Shown one piece after another: positions 15,993 to 25,400 of a DNA stretch of 64,000 bases. The DNA is from Syntrophosphaera sp035450685 (GTDB taxonomy: Bacteria > Cloacimonadota > Cloacimonadia > Cloacimonadales > Cloacimonadaceae), in assembly GCA_035450685.1 (NCBI GenBank), contig DAOTNF010000002.1, positions 62,001-126,000 of the forward strand, in the 5' to 3' direction. The translations under genes and the position numbers were made by a program. Positions within the stretch are counted from its first letter, which is position 1. Each line of letters opens with the position of its first letter. The notes below the pieces were generated by a model, which had not been told where the DNA came from, made no database searches, and saw only the letters and a list, made by a program, of their open reading frames with translations.

Positions 15993-17693
15993 TTAATTGA
16001 TTGTAAACTTTCGTTGCCTGACTCGGCCGCCAGCGTGAAGTTTAACCATATAAACTCCCCTGCCAAGTTTTCTGAACCCAGTTTCCGCGGACAGCAGCCA
16101 GATGCCCTCTCCCGCTTCAGCCTGGAAGAAGCGCCTGCTCAACACCTTCTGTCCCCGCAAATTGTAAAGGCAAAGCTCGACTGACCCCGCCGCGTCCTCC
16201 GGTAAATACCATCTGGCGGAAGCAAATGCTTTGTCCCACACTGGGTTGGGTGTGATCAAAAGCTCAAGGGGCAGCTCGGGATACGCTACATCCACCCACG
16301 TGGAATCCGACCTGTTGCCCCACACGTCAACGCTGCAAATTGAGACCTGGCAGGAGTTTTGGACTGGCAGACAGACCCGAAAGCCACTCTGCCAGTATCC
16401 CGGCGTAAGCTGCCTTTGCTGGATTGCCACGTTTTGTTCGTAGATGGTCAGCTCATACCAGAGCGAATCAGGGGAATCAGGTTGCACCAAATCCAAAGCC
16501 AGCGTTCCCAGAATAAATTCATGCCCCTTGACCTGCGGAGCGGGCGGGGCAACATCTGGCTGCCCGTAAACCCGGTTGAGCACCGTCAGCCAGCGATAGC
16601 GGGCAAAATCCAGTTTGGCGTAATGTCTCCACCAGGCATCGAAATGCTGGCGCGTGCAGGGAAACCAGACCGCCGCCGAACCCACCTGATGGAGTATGTT
16701 CAAACTCCCCGAGGAGACCACGCAAGCAGCCCAACTTTCGGCAAGGGCGTCGCTTCCTCCTCCCCGTCCGGCATAGGAAGCCAGCATCTCGCCCACATCC
16801 ACGTCGTTGTAGGCTGTGTTCATTTCCCAATAATGCTCTCTTTTGCCCAGCATCTCCGTATAACTGGACAGGGAACCTGAAAAGAAATAATCCCTGAAGG
16901 CAGGATAAAAAGCGGCCAGAGCGCTGGTCTTGATGGTTGAGCAGGTCATGGGCAGGGTGAAACCGTGGGGATTCTGGCAACCTCCGGCTTCATAGGATTC
17001 CAGATACTTGCCGGTAATCTGTGCCGCGATCTGCTCCGCGGAACCTGACGCAAACAGCGGAATGATGCTCTGATAGGGAAACCCGGCAGCGGGAACTCGC
17101 TCTTCCGAGGCAACCACATAGTCCGCTGCATCCATCACCTCCGCCAGCACTTCCAGGCTTTGCATGGAACAGGCGTCAAAGACCAGGATATCCAATCCCG
17201 GCAAACCCGCGAATACTTTCCGCAAGTCACCTTCCGCCACGCTCAACGAGGACTGGGCGTCGTAATCCGGGCTTATCCATTTGAAGGACTGGTCTTTGAA
17301 CCAGTTGTCGCCATGTCCCCAGACCACTGCCATTCTGCGTTCCGCGGGAAAACGCTGGAAACCCCAGGCAAAGAAAGCGTTCAGGGTCCGGGGATCGCCG
17401 CTGTTGATCACGCCCAAATCCGCGATGAGCGGGGAGGTGATTTGCGGCGAATTATCCCTGCGGATCTTCCACCTGCTGCCTCCGGGATAGGGTGAACTGG
17501 CAGGCAGGTCTGTCTGCACAATCAGGTTCAGATTGGCTGGCAAGTCCACGGATTCCATATCGTTCACATCCTGGATCACATTCTGCCACAAGTTGTTATC
17601 GCCTGCCATGTGGATGAGCACAGTCCACTGCTCAGCACACAAGGGGACAAGCAGCGTGGTCCCCAATAGCAGGATTAACAGTCTGTATGCCAC
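15993..17693 (-). CDS. Secreted clostripain-like (C11) cysteine peptidase with C-terminal sorting-type domain
   Basis: 566 residues; signal peptide about 1-20 (ends LVPLCA). The caspase-fold catalytic dyad is visible: H127 in VWGHGDN and C175 in VFDACSMQ, matching family C11. Residues about 385-475 form a beta domain; about 475-566 resemble the Por/FlgD C-terminal domain (PNPVWDKA...LYNLRGQKV...GVYMVKLHAGG), which anchors or targets secreted FCB proteins. The specificity is probably Arg or Lys by family precedent. GTG start with no strong ribosome site, 20 bases after butyrate kinase. Confidence 0.82.
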   Translation of the reverse strand: MAYRLLILLLGTTLLVPLCAEQWTVLIHMAGDNNLWQNVIQDVNDMESVDLPANLNLIVQTDLPASSPYPGGSRWKIRRDNSPQITSPLIADLGVINSGDPRTLNAFFAWGFQRFPAERRMAVVWGHGDNWFKDQSFKWISPDYDAQSSLSVAEGDLRKVFAGLPGLDILVFDACSMQSLEVLAEVMDAADYVVASEERVPAAGFPYQSIIPLFASGSAEQIAAQITGKYLESYEAGGCQNPHGFTLPMTCSTIKTSALAAFYPAFRDYFFSGSLSSYTEMLGKREHYWEMNTAYNDVDVGEMLASYAGRGGGSDALAESWAACVVSSGSLNILHQVGSAAVWFPCTRQHFDAWWRHYAKLDFARYRWLTVLNRVYGQPDVAPPAPQVKGHEFILGTLALDLVQPDSPDSLWYELTIYEQNVAIQQRQLTPGYWQSGFRVCLPVQNSCQVSICSVDVWGNRSDSTWVDVAYPELPLELLITPNPVWDKAFASARWYLPEDAAGSVELCLYNLRGQKVLSRRFFQAEAGEGIWLLSAETGFRKLGRGVYMVKLHAGGRVRQRKFTIN

Positions 17694-17713
17694 TTTTTAG
17701 AAATGGTATGGGA

Positions 17714-18793
17714 TCAGTAGTTGTATTCCAGAGCCTCTTCCTGGCCTTTCAGAACGCGCAGGCCGCCCTGGGACAGGGCTTCCATTTCCTTTTCGCCGGG
17801 GAAGAGGTGCAGGGGCGCGATGAACTCCACCCTGGCTCTGATCTGATCCACTATATAGTCGTTGAAGGCAAGGCCGCCGCTGCAGAAAATGGCATCCACT
17901 TTGCCGCTCAGGACAGTCGCGCAGGCTCCGACTTCCTTGGCTACCTGATAGCACATCGCGTCGGTGATCAGTTTGGCTTTGGCGTTGCCTTCCTTGATCC
18001 GCTTGTCAACCTCAATCCCGCTGTCCGTGCCCAGATAAGCCGTCAGGCCAGCGGTCTTGGTTAGGTATTTGACCAATTCCTGATGGGTGTATTTGCCGCT
18101 GTATGCCAGGTTCAGCAGGTCTCCGATGGGCAAGGCGCCCGCCCGTTGCGGAGAGAAAGGCCCCATGCCAAGCAGGGCGTTGTTTACATCCACCACCCGC
18201 CCGTTGCGGATGGCGGCGATGGATATTCCGCCCCCCATGTGTACTCCGATGAGGTTGGCTTCGTTCAGTTTCTTGTTCAGCTTGGCAGCCATCAGCCTGG
18301 CAATATAGCGGATGTTCAAGGCATGTAACAGGGATTTCCGCTCGATTTCCGGAATTCCGGAGATGCGCGCCAGATCATCAAATTCATCGACAACCACCGG
18401 ATCCACGATAAAGCTCTGGATACCAAGCTCTTTGCCGATGGCGTCGGCAATGAAAGCACCCAAATTGGACGCGTGGACTCTTCCCCATCTGGAGGGATCG
18501 CGCAAATCCCGCAGCATGGCCTCATTGATCTTAAAAGTTCCCCCTGGAACAGACTTTACCAGGCCGCCGCGGCCCACCACACATTGCAGGCTGGCAGGCG
18601 GGACATTGTTTTCCCGCATGGCTTCCAGCACCAGGTTCTTCCTGAATTCATACTGATCGATTATACCGCCAAATACATCCAATTCGGACGCTTCATGGCG
18701 CAGAGTCTTTTCAAAGACCGGCTGTTCATCGTCGAAAACCGCGATCTTGGTAGATGTCGAGCCAGGGTTGATGGCAAGTACGCGATAGGGCAT
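17714..18793 (-). CDS. buk: Butyrate (or branched-chain fatty acid) kinase
   Basis: Transfers phosphate between acyl-phosphate and ADP, giving ATP from butyryl- or branched acyl-phosphate. 359 residues, normal for the ASKHA acetokinase family. NPGSTSTKIAVFD near 9-21 (phosphate-1), VGRGGLV near 68-74, MGGGISIAAIRNGR near 190-203, CSGGLAFND near 309-317. The partner phosphate butyryltransferase is 36 kb away at 54.1 kb. ATG with GGAGG upstream; a candidate promoter and dyad lie at 18814-18857. Confidence 0.92.
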   Translation of the reverse strand: MPYRVLAINPGSTSTKIAVFDDEQPVFEKTLRHEASELDVFGGIIDQYEFRKNLVLEAMRENNVPPASLQCVVGRGGLVKSVPGGTFKINEAMLRDLRDPSRWGRVHASNLGAFIADAIGKELGIQSFIVDPVVVDEFDDLARISGIPEIERKSLLHALNIRYIARLMAAKLNKKLNEANLIGVHMGGGISIAAIRNGRVVDVNNALLGMGPFSPQRAGALPIGDLLNLAYSGKYTHQELVKYLTKTAGLTAYLGTDSGIEVDKRIKEGNAKAKLITDAMCYQVAKEVGACATVLSGKVDAIFCSGGLAFNDYIVDQIRARVEFIAPLHLFPGEKEMEALSQGGLRVLKGQEEALEYNY

Positions 18794-18813
18794 AAATCCT
18801 CCAGCTTGTGATT

Positions 18814-18857
18814 TTTATACTTTTTGACAAGCTCTCACGCAAGCACCCTTTTGTCAA
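18814..18857 (-). promoter_or_regulatory. Candidate butyrate kinase promoter with flanking dyad
   Basis: On the minus strand a -10-like TATAAA (18819-18814) lies 17 bases from a weak -35-like TTGCGT (18842-18837). TTGACAA (18824-18830) and TTGTCAA (18851-18857) form an inverted pair bracketing the -35 position. It could be an operator for a regulator of fermentation genes. Sequence-only evidence. Confidence 0.35.
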
Positions 18858-18914
18858 TCTTTTCCTGAGTAGCCCCCACTTCCCTCCCATTTCCAGGCTG
18901 GGATAATCCTAGGG

Positions 18915-18961
18915 TCATCCTTAGGTCAACCTTATAATTTATAAGGACGACCTAAGGATGA
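18915..18961. repeat. Dispersed palindromic element, copy C (core)
   Basis: A near-perfect 47-bp palindrome: two 23-base arms around a single central base, differing at two positions. The arms begin TCATCCTTAGGTC and end GACCTAAGGATGA. It is the most complete hairpin of the family in this window. Confidence 0.85.
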
Positions 18962-19361
18962 CAGGCTATCTTGTTGATGCCCATAATGATACGGCAATGG
19001 GAGGGTTCCGCGAAATACCAAAGGGCTGATAGGGAATCTTCACGGACTGAAATCGATAACCTCTTCAATGCCACCGCATTAACGTTGACGCTTCCCTTGA
19101 AATGAAATGGTGAACGATTAGACCAAAAACCTAGGTTTACAGCCCAGAATCAGCGTCATCTTGGGGCTGTCAGGGTCCTCGGACTGATTGGAAGCTATCC
19201 AGTAGCACGATAAACCCTAAATCCCTTGGGGGTAGTATTAGTCGCTATCCAGTTTCTTGGAATAACTTGTGGAAATTTAATACAATAAAAGGTTACTAAT
19301 GTGAGCGAGAATCAGTGATTAATGACTATGCGGTGCGCCACTATCCAAAAGCCGCTATAAC

Positions 19362-19565
19362 CTACCTATTACAAAGCTTAGTGTAAGCTTTCAGGGATTC
19401 TATATATCTTGTCCTACAAGGCTCAAAATCAAGCCATTCAGGAACAACTATTCTTTCTCTTTGTTTAGGATAGTTTAAACGCCGTCGTAATTTTCCAACC
19501 ACCTGTGGCGATAATGTATTTCTAAAGAACCTTTTAATCTCTCTTTTCTGTAAGATGATTTGCAT
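19362..19565 (-). CDS. Small basic protein, function unknown
   Basis: 67 residues, very rich in Arg and Lys (RRRLNYPKQRER in the middle), predicted pI high, no membrane segment. It is kept because AAGGAG lies seven bases before the ATG and it is divergent from the dGTPase-like gene across a 126-base region that holds a strong dyad. No family is recognised; it could be a small nucleic-acid-binding protein or a remnant of a mobile gene. A chance frame cannot be excluded. Confidence 0.4.
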   Translation of the reverse strand: MQIILQKREIKRFFRNTLSPQVVGKLRRRLNYPKQRERIVVPEWLDFEPCRTRYIESLKAYTKLCNR

Positions 19566-19633
19566 TTTGAACTCCTTCTAATTCATTCAAATAAAGGTGG
19601 TTTCAGATATCTCACTTATTTACTTTGATAATG

Positions 19634-19670
19634 TGTTGACAGGATTACATATCTAAACATCCTGTCAACA
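19634..19670. promoter_or_regulatory. 12-bp inverted repeat upstream of dGTPase-like gene
   Basis: TGTTGACAGGAT (19634-19645) and ATCCTGTCAACA (19659-19670) are perfect arms around 13 bases, followed by TCTTTTTT and then the ribosome site AAGGAG of the gene. The left arm includes a TTGACA -35-like hexamer. It could act as an operator or, as RNA, as a terminator-type hairpin that attenuates expression. Confidence 0.6.
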
Positions 19671-19691
19671 TCTTTTTTCCAAGGAGAATCA

Positions 19692-21416
19692 ATGCAAGGC
19701 GATATTGATGAAAAATTGGACTGGTTTTCTACATTGTACGAGGAAGCTAAAAGGGAATTTGAGGTTGAACAACTTGACCTTTCAGGCAGAAACCCGTTTC
19801 AACGAGACAGGGATCGCATATTATCATCAAAAGCTTTTTGCAGACTGGACGGTAAAGCTCAAGTTTTTTATGCAGACAGCAAAGATCATATTAGAAACCG
19901 ACTAACTCATAGCCTAGGAGTAATGTCTCTTGCTGATAATATATCTAGAAAGTTAAAACTCAATTGCGATTTAGTTGAAGCAATTGCACTTGGACACGAT
20001 TTAGGCCATACCCCCTATGGCCATATTGGTGAAAGAATTCTCAACCAGATAATGAATGGATGTATTGATCTACATGGAGTACAGAAGTTTCTCAAAAACA
20101 ATGATTTGGGATTCAAACATAATTGGCAAGGTTATCGATTAGTTTCTGAGTTAGAAGCCCATTCTGATAAGTATCCTGGACTTAATCTAACGAAACAGAC
20201 AATATGGGGAATTGTAAATCATACTGGACTATATTACAAAGACTGTTATTCTCATTGCTTTATGAAATCAAGGTTTAATGGGTTCCTTAGGTTATCTCAG
20301 TATAAAAAATGCAAAAAGAATTTGTCGATTGAGTTCTATAAAAAACCGTTTGCTACACCTAGACCTACTGGAGAAAAGAGCATCATCCCTTTGGATAATA
20401 GATATTGGACCCCAGAAGCTATGGTTGTAGCAGTTGCTGATGAGATAGATCAAAGGATACATGATGTTGCTGATGCTTATGAGTTTGGAATAATTGGTTT
20501 AACAGATATACTAAAACAATTCTGCGCAATCTTCGAGAACAACTTTTCATCCGATATGAAAAAGATCATTAGTGAACTACAGAATCTATGCCTTCCGTCA
20601 ATTACAAAGTATGTAGAAGAATACAATGAAAATATTGAGACACACATAAATGAGCTGGAATCTCTTTCTGAAATAAGCCAAAATGATAGAGTGATTATTA
20701 AGAATTCAAACACCCAACTTAAAAAGAAGATGAAATCTATAGGCGATCAAATTGTTAAAAAAATAAGAAATATCAACACCAATGAATTACGATCTGGAAC
20801 TCACCATATACAAGCTACATTTTCTAGATTAATTGCTGATCTTTATATTGACAATTTTATCCGTTATTACCGCGATAAAATGAATTCGTATATAAATAAA
20901 TACAGCGTAAAAAGCAGCAAAGAATACAAAGAGAAACTCAATAATGGGATAGTTCCATTTAGCATAAGTGATTTGAGGAACGACCCCTTTTGGGAAAATG
21001 ATGCTAAATTCCATGATTACTTAAAAAGGCTAATACTAAACTGCCATCGAGTTCAACTAGCTGATGGAAGAGCCTCATTGATTATCAGAAAGATTTTTAA
21101 AGCGCTAGTATCTAACCCGATGCAGTTACCAGATAAGGTTTTAAGAAGATATGTCTCATCTATGGATAATGTTCATCATTTCATGACAGAGAGCATTATC
21201 GATGATGAGTATTATGCAGCAAAGGCAGCTTACACCATTAGATCACAATTAATCAAGAAGTATTTGAGGACCCCTGATGGTGCTCCTAATGACAAAGGAT
21301 ACTCCTTATTGATGAGGACTATTTGCGACTTTATTTCAGGTATGACAGATCAATATGCAGAAGCTTACTATCATGAATTATACGGTGTTAAGGATATTTT
21401 GCTTGAATTTAAATAA
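19692..21416 (+). CDS. dGTPase-like HD-domain triphosphohydrolase
   Basis: 574 residues, longer than typical bacterial Dgt (about 400-505). N-terminal signatures fit the family: RDRILSSKAFCRLDGKAQVF near 35-54, NRLTHSLGV near 68-76 (first metal His), and GHDLGHTPYGH near 98-108 (HD pair). A later conserved Asp lies in VAVADEIDQR near 241-250. Expected reaction: hydrolysis of dNTP to deoxynucleoside and triphosphate. The gene is distinctly A+T-rich (about one-third G+C in sampled lines against about half around it) and stands alone on the opposite strand, suggesting acquisition by transfer. Relatives include housekeeping enzymes and nucleotide-depleting phage-defence proteins. ATG with AAGGAG. 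Confidence 0.8.
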   Translation: MQGDIDEKLDWFSTLYEEAKREFEVEQLDLSGRNPFQRDRDRILSSKAFCRLDGKAQVFYADSKDHIRNRLTHSLGVMSLADNISRKLKLNCDLVEAIALGHDLGHTPYGHIGERILNQIMNGCIDLHGVQKFLKNNDLGFKHNWQGYRLVSELEAHSDKYPGLNLTKQTIWGIVNHTGLYYKDCYSHCFMKSRFNGFLRLSQYKKCKKNLSIEFYKKPFATPRPTGEKSIIPLDNRYWTPEAMVVAVADEIDQRIHDVADAYEFGIIGLTDILKQFCAIFENNFSSDMKKIISELQNLCLPSITKYVEEYNENIETHINELESLSEISQNDRVIIKNSNTQLKKKMKSIGDQIVKKIRNINTNELRSGTHHIQATFSRLIADLYIDNFIRYYRDKMNSYINKYSVKSSKEYKEKLNNGIVPFSISDLRNDPFWENDAKFHDYLKRLILNCHRVQLADGRASLIIRKIFKALVSNPMQLPDKVLRRYVSSMDNVHHFMTESIIDDEYYAAKAAYTIRSQLIKKYLRTPDGAPNDKGYSLLMRTICDFISGMTDQYAEAYYHELYGVKDILLEFK

Positions 21417-21544
21417 ATTGGCCATATTGAAATATTGCATTGCATAACCTGACTTTATCGCTCGCTCAGTTAAAAAGTGTGTGTAGTTTTATATACGCAG
21501 AATAAGCTTGCACAAAAATAGTCTCTCCCCGCAAAAAGATTTCA

Positions 21545-21575
21545 CCAAACAAAAAAGGCGGGATAACCCGCCTTT
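21545..21575 (-). terminator. Intrinsic terminator, convergent between rpsG and dGTPase-like gene
   Basis: Stem AAAGGCGGG/CCCGCCTTT with a four-base loop (21554-21575). Read on the minus strand it is followed by TTTTTTGTTTG, a good terminator for the rpoBC-rpsLG transcript. On the plus strand only three T follow, but it could work in both directions. Confidence 0.88.
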
Positions 21576-21598
21576 AAGCATTGTTCTTTTGGCTTTCG

Positions 21599-22069
21599 CT
21601 ACCATCTGAGATGGGCAAAAGCGCGGTTGGCGTCAGCCATCTTGTGGGTGTCTTCACGTTTTTTGATCGAAGCCCCTTCTTTCTTGTAGGCTGCCATCAG
21701 TTCCGCGGCAAGCTTTTCGGTCATGGTCTTCTCGCTGCGGGCACGGGCATAGCTGATCAGCCAACGGAAGGCCAGGGCGCGGCCGTTTTTCTCGTTCACT
21801 TCCAGCGGAATCTGGTAGTTTTGGCCACCCACGCGGCGGGAAACAACCTTCACCAGGGGGCGCACATTTTCCAAAGCGGTCTTGAACACCTCGAGGGGTG
21901 GTTGCTTGGTTTTTTCGCTGATGATGTCGAAGGCGTCATACACGATCTTTTCGGCGAGGCTTTTTTTGCCTTGTTTCATCAGGCAGTTCATGAACTTAGA
22001 GAGAACCAGGTCGTTGTATTTGGGATCCGGAAGCACTTCACGGACAACGGCTTTTCTTTTTCTTGGCAT
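21599..22069 (-). CDS. rpsG: 30S ribosomal protein S7
   Basis: 156 residues, standard length. Primary binder of the 3' major domain of 16S rRNA that nucleates 30S head assembly. Recognisable by MPRKRKAVVREVLPDPKY, the LVKVVSRRVGGQNYQIPLEV segment and a C-terminal KREDTHKMADANRAFAHLRW. SD GGAGG. It lies 15 bases after rpsL and is the last gene before the terminator; no fusA follows, unlike the classic str operon. Confidence 0.98.
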   Translation of the reverse strand: MPRKRKAVVREVLPDPKYNDLVLSKFMNCLMKQGKKSLAEKIVYDAFDIISEKTKQPPLEVFKTALENVRPLVKVVSRRVGGQNYQIPLEVNEKNGRALAFRWLISYARARSEKTMTEKLAAELMAAYKKEGASIKKREDTHKMADANRAFAHLRW

Positions 22070-22084
22070 GTCTCAGATCCTCCC

Positions 22085-22465
22085 CTATTTCTTGGCTTTG
22101 GGACGCTTGGTTCCATATTTGGAACGTGATTTTACACGCTTTTCGACACCGGCGGAATCCAGGGCTCCGCGCACAATGTGATATCTCACACCGGGAAGGT
22201 CTTTCACACGTCCGCCGCGCACCAAAACGATGCTATGCTCCTGCAGGTTGTGGCCTTCTCCGCCAATGTATGCTGTCACTTCAAATCCGTTTACCAGACG
22301 GACACGCGCTACTTTGCGCAAAGCTGAGTTCGGTTTCTTGGGCGTAGTCGTGTAAACACGAGTGCATACTCCGCGCCTTTGCGGACATCCCATAAGCGCC
22401 CTGTTCTTTTTCTTCTTTTCGATCTCAGTTCTGCCTTTTCTAATCAGTTGATTAATGGTTGGCAC
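22085..22465 (-). CDS. rpsL: 30S ribosomal protein S12
   Basis: 126 residues. Decoding-centre protein; the conserved TTPKKPNSALRKVARVRL region and GGRVKDLPGVRYH near residue 85-97 are present. In the first, lysine 43 (E. coli numbering, KPNSAL) is the wild-type residue linked to streptomycin sensitivity. GTG start at 22465 with GGAGG six bases upstream. It lies 34 bases downstream of rpoC and is evidently read through from it. Confidence 0.98.
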   Translation of the reverse strand: MPTINQLIRKGRTEIEKKKKNRALMGCPQRRGVCTRVYTTTPKKPNSALRKVARVRLVNGFEVTAYIGGEGHNLQEHSIVLVRGGRVKDLPGVRYHIVRGALDSAGVEKRVKSRSKYGTKRPKAKK

Positions 22466-22499
22466 TGATTACCTCCATGTATTACTTGGGTTATTTGGT

Positions 22500-25400
22500 T
22501 TAAAAGTCATAGTAATCTTCCACTTCCTCGCCTTTTCTGGCGTGCGCGAAGCGGTCGATGATCTCAGCCACGGTTTCACCGCTGTTCACCGCATCTTCCA
22601 GCATGCTGTTTATGGCTTTGGTGCCTGTGCCGACAGGGATCCTGTGGCCCAGGATGATGCTTTCCTTGAGGCCTTCAAGGTGGTCAACCCTGCCTTCGAT
22701 GGCGGCTTTGGTGAGCACTTTGGTGGTTTCCTGGAACGAAGCTGCGGAAAGCCAGCTATCCGTCAACAGTGAAGTTTTGGTGATTCCCAGCAGCAACTGT
22801 TCAAACTGGGCGGGAGTCTTGCCAAACTTGATGGTCTCCCTGTTTTCTTTTTCCACCTTGATCTTGTCCACGATATCGCCTTCCAGGAATGAAGTGCTGC
22901 CGCTGTCGGTGATGCGCACTTTCTTGAACATCTGGCGGATGATCACGCTAACGTGCTTGTCGTCTATCTTGACGCCCTGCTTGCGGTAAATCTCCTGAAT
23001 CTCGTTGAGGATCATCAGTTGGGCTTCGATGATACCTTTCACCAGCATGTCGTGGGGATCCAAAGGTCCGTCGGAAAGCGCGTCTCCGCTCTCCACGTGG
23101 TCTCCCTGGTGCACGGTGATGCGCTTGCCTGTGGGAATCGAATACTTTCTTCCTGCCAGGGGCTGGCCCTTCTTGACGGTGTCATCGGTAATCAGGATGC
23201 TTTCCTGCATCGCCGGAATCTGAAGCACTTTGCCGCAGAGGGGGGTTCCAACCTTCACGCTGTCGCCATCGGAGACGATCAGTTGCAGTCCTTTGGGAAT
23301 CTCGTGGATTTCGGGTTTTGCGTTACGCCTGGCCACATGCACGAACTTCTTTTTGTCTTCCTCGACAATGGTCACCTTGCCGTCTTTCCGGCTATAGACT
23401 GTCTTGGGCGACAGGACGGCAATCTGGTTGACAAATTCGTCAGATTGCACCACAACCTTGCCGTCGAAGGGGGCAAAGATGCCGTTGCTTGGAGTAACGA
23501 AGATATCGCGTCCGGTTTTCTTCAAACCGCCGATAGTGACTATGCCTTCAATATCTGAAATCTTGGCTTTGTCTTTGGGTACCCTGGCTTCAAAGAGGTC
23601 CTGCACCCTGGGCAGTCCACCTGTGATATCCCTTTGTTTGATGGTCATACGCGAGGTCTGGCCCAGGATATCGCCGGTATGCACAAAGCTGCCGTCCTCC
23701 ACCTTGATCACCAGACCGGCTGGCACGGGCACCAGCACCACGCTGCCGTCCTCCCCGACAATCCTGAACTGGGGTTGTTTTTTGCGGTCTTTGGATTCGA
23801 TGATCGTCATATCGCGGGTGAAGGTGATGTCGTTATACTCTTCTTTGAAAGTGATGTCTTTGATGAAGTTCTCATAGTGCAACACACCCTTCGCGGTTGA
23901 GATGAGGGGGTTGTTGAACTGGTCCCAGCTCATGATCTTGGTGTTGAGGGCTATCTTCTGGCCATCCCGGACGTGGACGGTGGCGGCGTATTCAACCTTG
24001 TACTCTTCGAGGATGTTGTTGTCATCATTCTCATCGACAACCAGGATTTTACCCAGGTGGCTGACCGAAATGAGCTGGTTTTCGATATTCGTGACAGTGT
24101 TCATGCGGTCAAAACGCACTATACCGTCATGGTTGGATACCACTTCCGCCAAGTCAGTGGCAGTGGAAGCGGCTCCACCAATGTGGAAGGTACGCAGGGT
24201 GAGCTGTGTTCCGGGTTCGCCGATGCTCTGTGCCGCAATGACCCCAACAGGGTCGCCAATGGTGGCAGGTTTTTGAGTGGCCAGGTTGCGTCCGTAACAC
24301 TTGGCGCAGATGCCGTGATCGGCTTCACAGGTGAGAACCGAGCGCACATGCACGCTAACGACGCCATGATTCTGTATGGTGCGGGCCATTTTATTGCTAA
24401 TCTCATGTCCCGCTTCCACCAGTATTTTTCCAGTGACAGGGTCAATCACGTCATCCACCGCGGTGCGGCCCTGGATGCGGTCGGCAAGGGAGGTGACAAC
24501 CTCGTTGCTTTCCTTGAGCATGCTCATGTGCACGCCACGGGCAGTTCCGCAGTCGTCCATAGTGATAATGGCGTTTTGCGCCACGTCAACCAGACGCCTG
24601 GTCAGGTAGCCGGCGTCGGCTGTTTTCAACGCGGTATCGGCCAGTCCTTTTCTCGCTCCGTGAGTGGAAACGAAATATTCCAGAACTGTAAGGCCATCCC
24701 GGAAATTGGATTTGATGGGGGTCTCGATCACGTCTCCGCCGCCGTATGATCCGATCTTGGCTGGCTTGTCCATCAGGCCGCGCATACCGCCCAACTGCTT
24801 GATCTGGTCTTTGCTGCCGCGGGCGCCGGATTTGAACATCATATAGATGGAGTTGAGGCCCTTTCTGCTACGCGAAAGTTCTTCCATCATCTCATCGGTG
24901 ACACGGACGGTGGTTTTCTTCCAGATATCCACAACGCGGCCAAAACGTTCGTTCTCTGTGATTCCGCCTTTTTGGTGCAGTTCAAACACGCGGCGTACTT
25001 CATCTTCAGATTGCTTGATGATGCTGTCTTTCTTCTCGGGCACCACAACGTCGCTAAAGCTGAATGTGACGCCAGCGCGGGTGGCATAAGAGAAGCCCAG
25101 GGTTTTAAGCTCATCCAGCACTATGGCGGTACGCCACTGGCCAACGGCGTCAAAGCACAACATGGCGAGGTCGTTTAACTTGCCTTTGTCGTAAGTGATG
25201 TTCTGGAAACCCACTTCAGCGGGGATGATCTGGTTGAAAATGACCCTTCCAACCGTTGTTACGATATAATTGTTATCTATTTTTACCCTTACCCAGGTGT
25301 GCAGGTCAAGGCTGCGGCCTTCCTGGTCCGGGCCTTTCACGGAGTAAAGCTGTTCTTCCGCTTCATAGGCGGCAATCACTTCATCAGTGCCATAGAAATG

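Larger units (their letters stand above)
18794..19361. other. Intergenic region, left part of A+T-rich island
   Basis: Contains the candidate buk promoter, palindromic element copy C and about 390 bases without recognisable genes. Within the latter, GCTATCCAGT occurs twice (19193-19202 and 19234-19243). G+C falls from here toward the dGTPase-like gene. No tRNA or known ncRNA is recognised. Confidence 0.6.

Noticed and set aside
15882..16184. Plus-strand frame covering the DnaA-box gap
   Set aside because: Starts without a ribosome site and runs antisense into the C11 peptidase gene.
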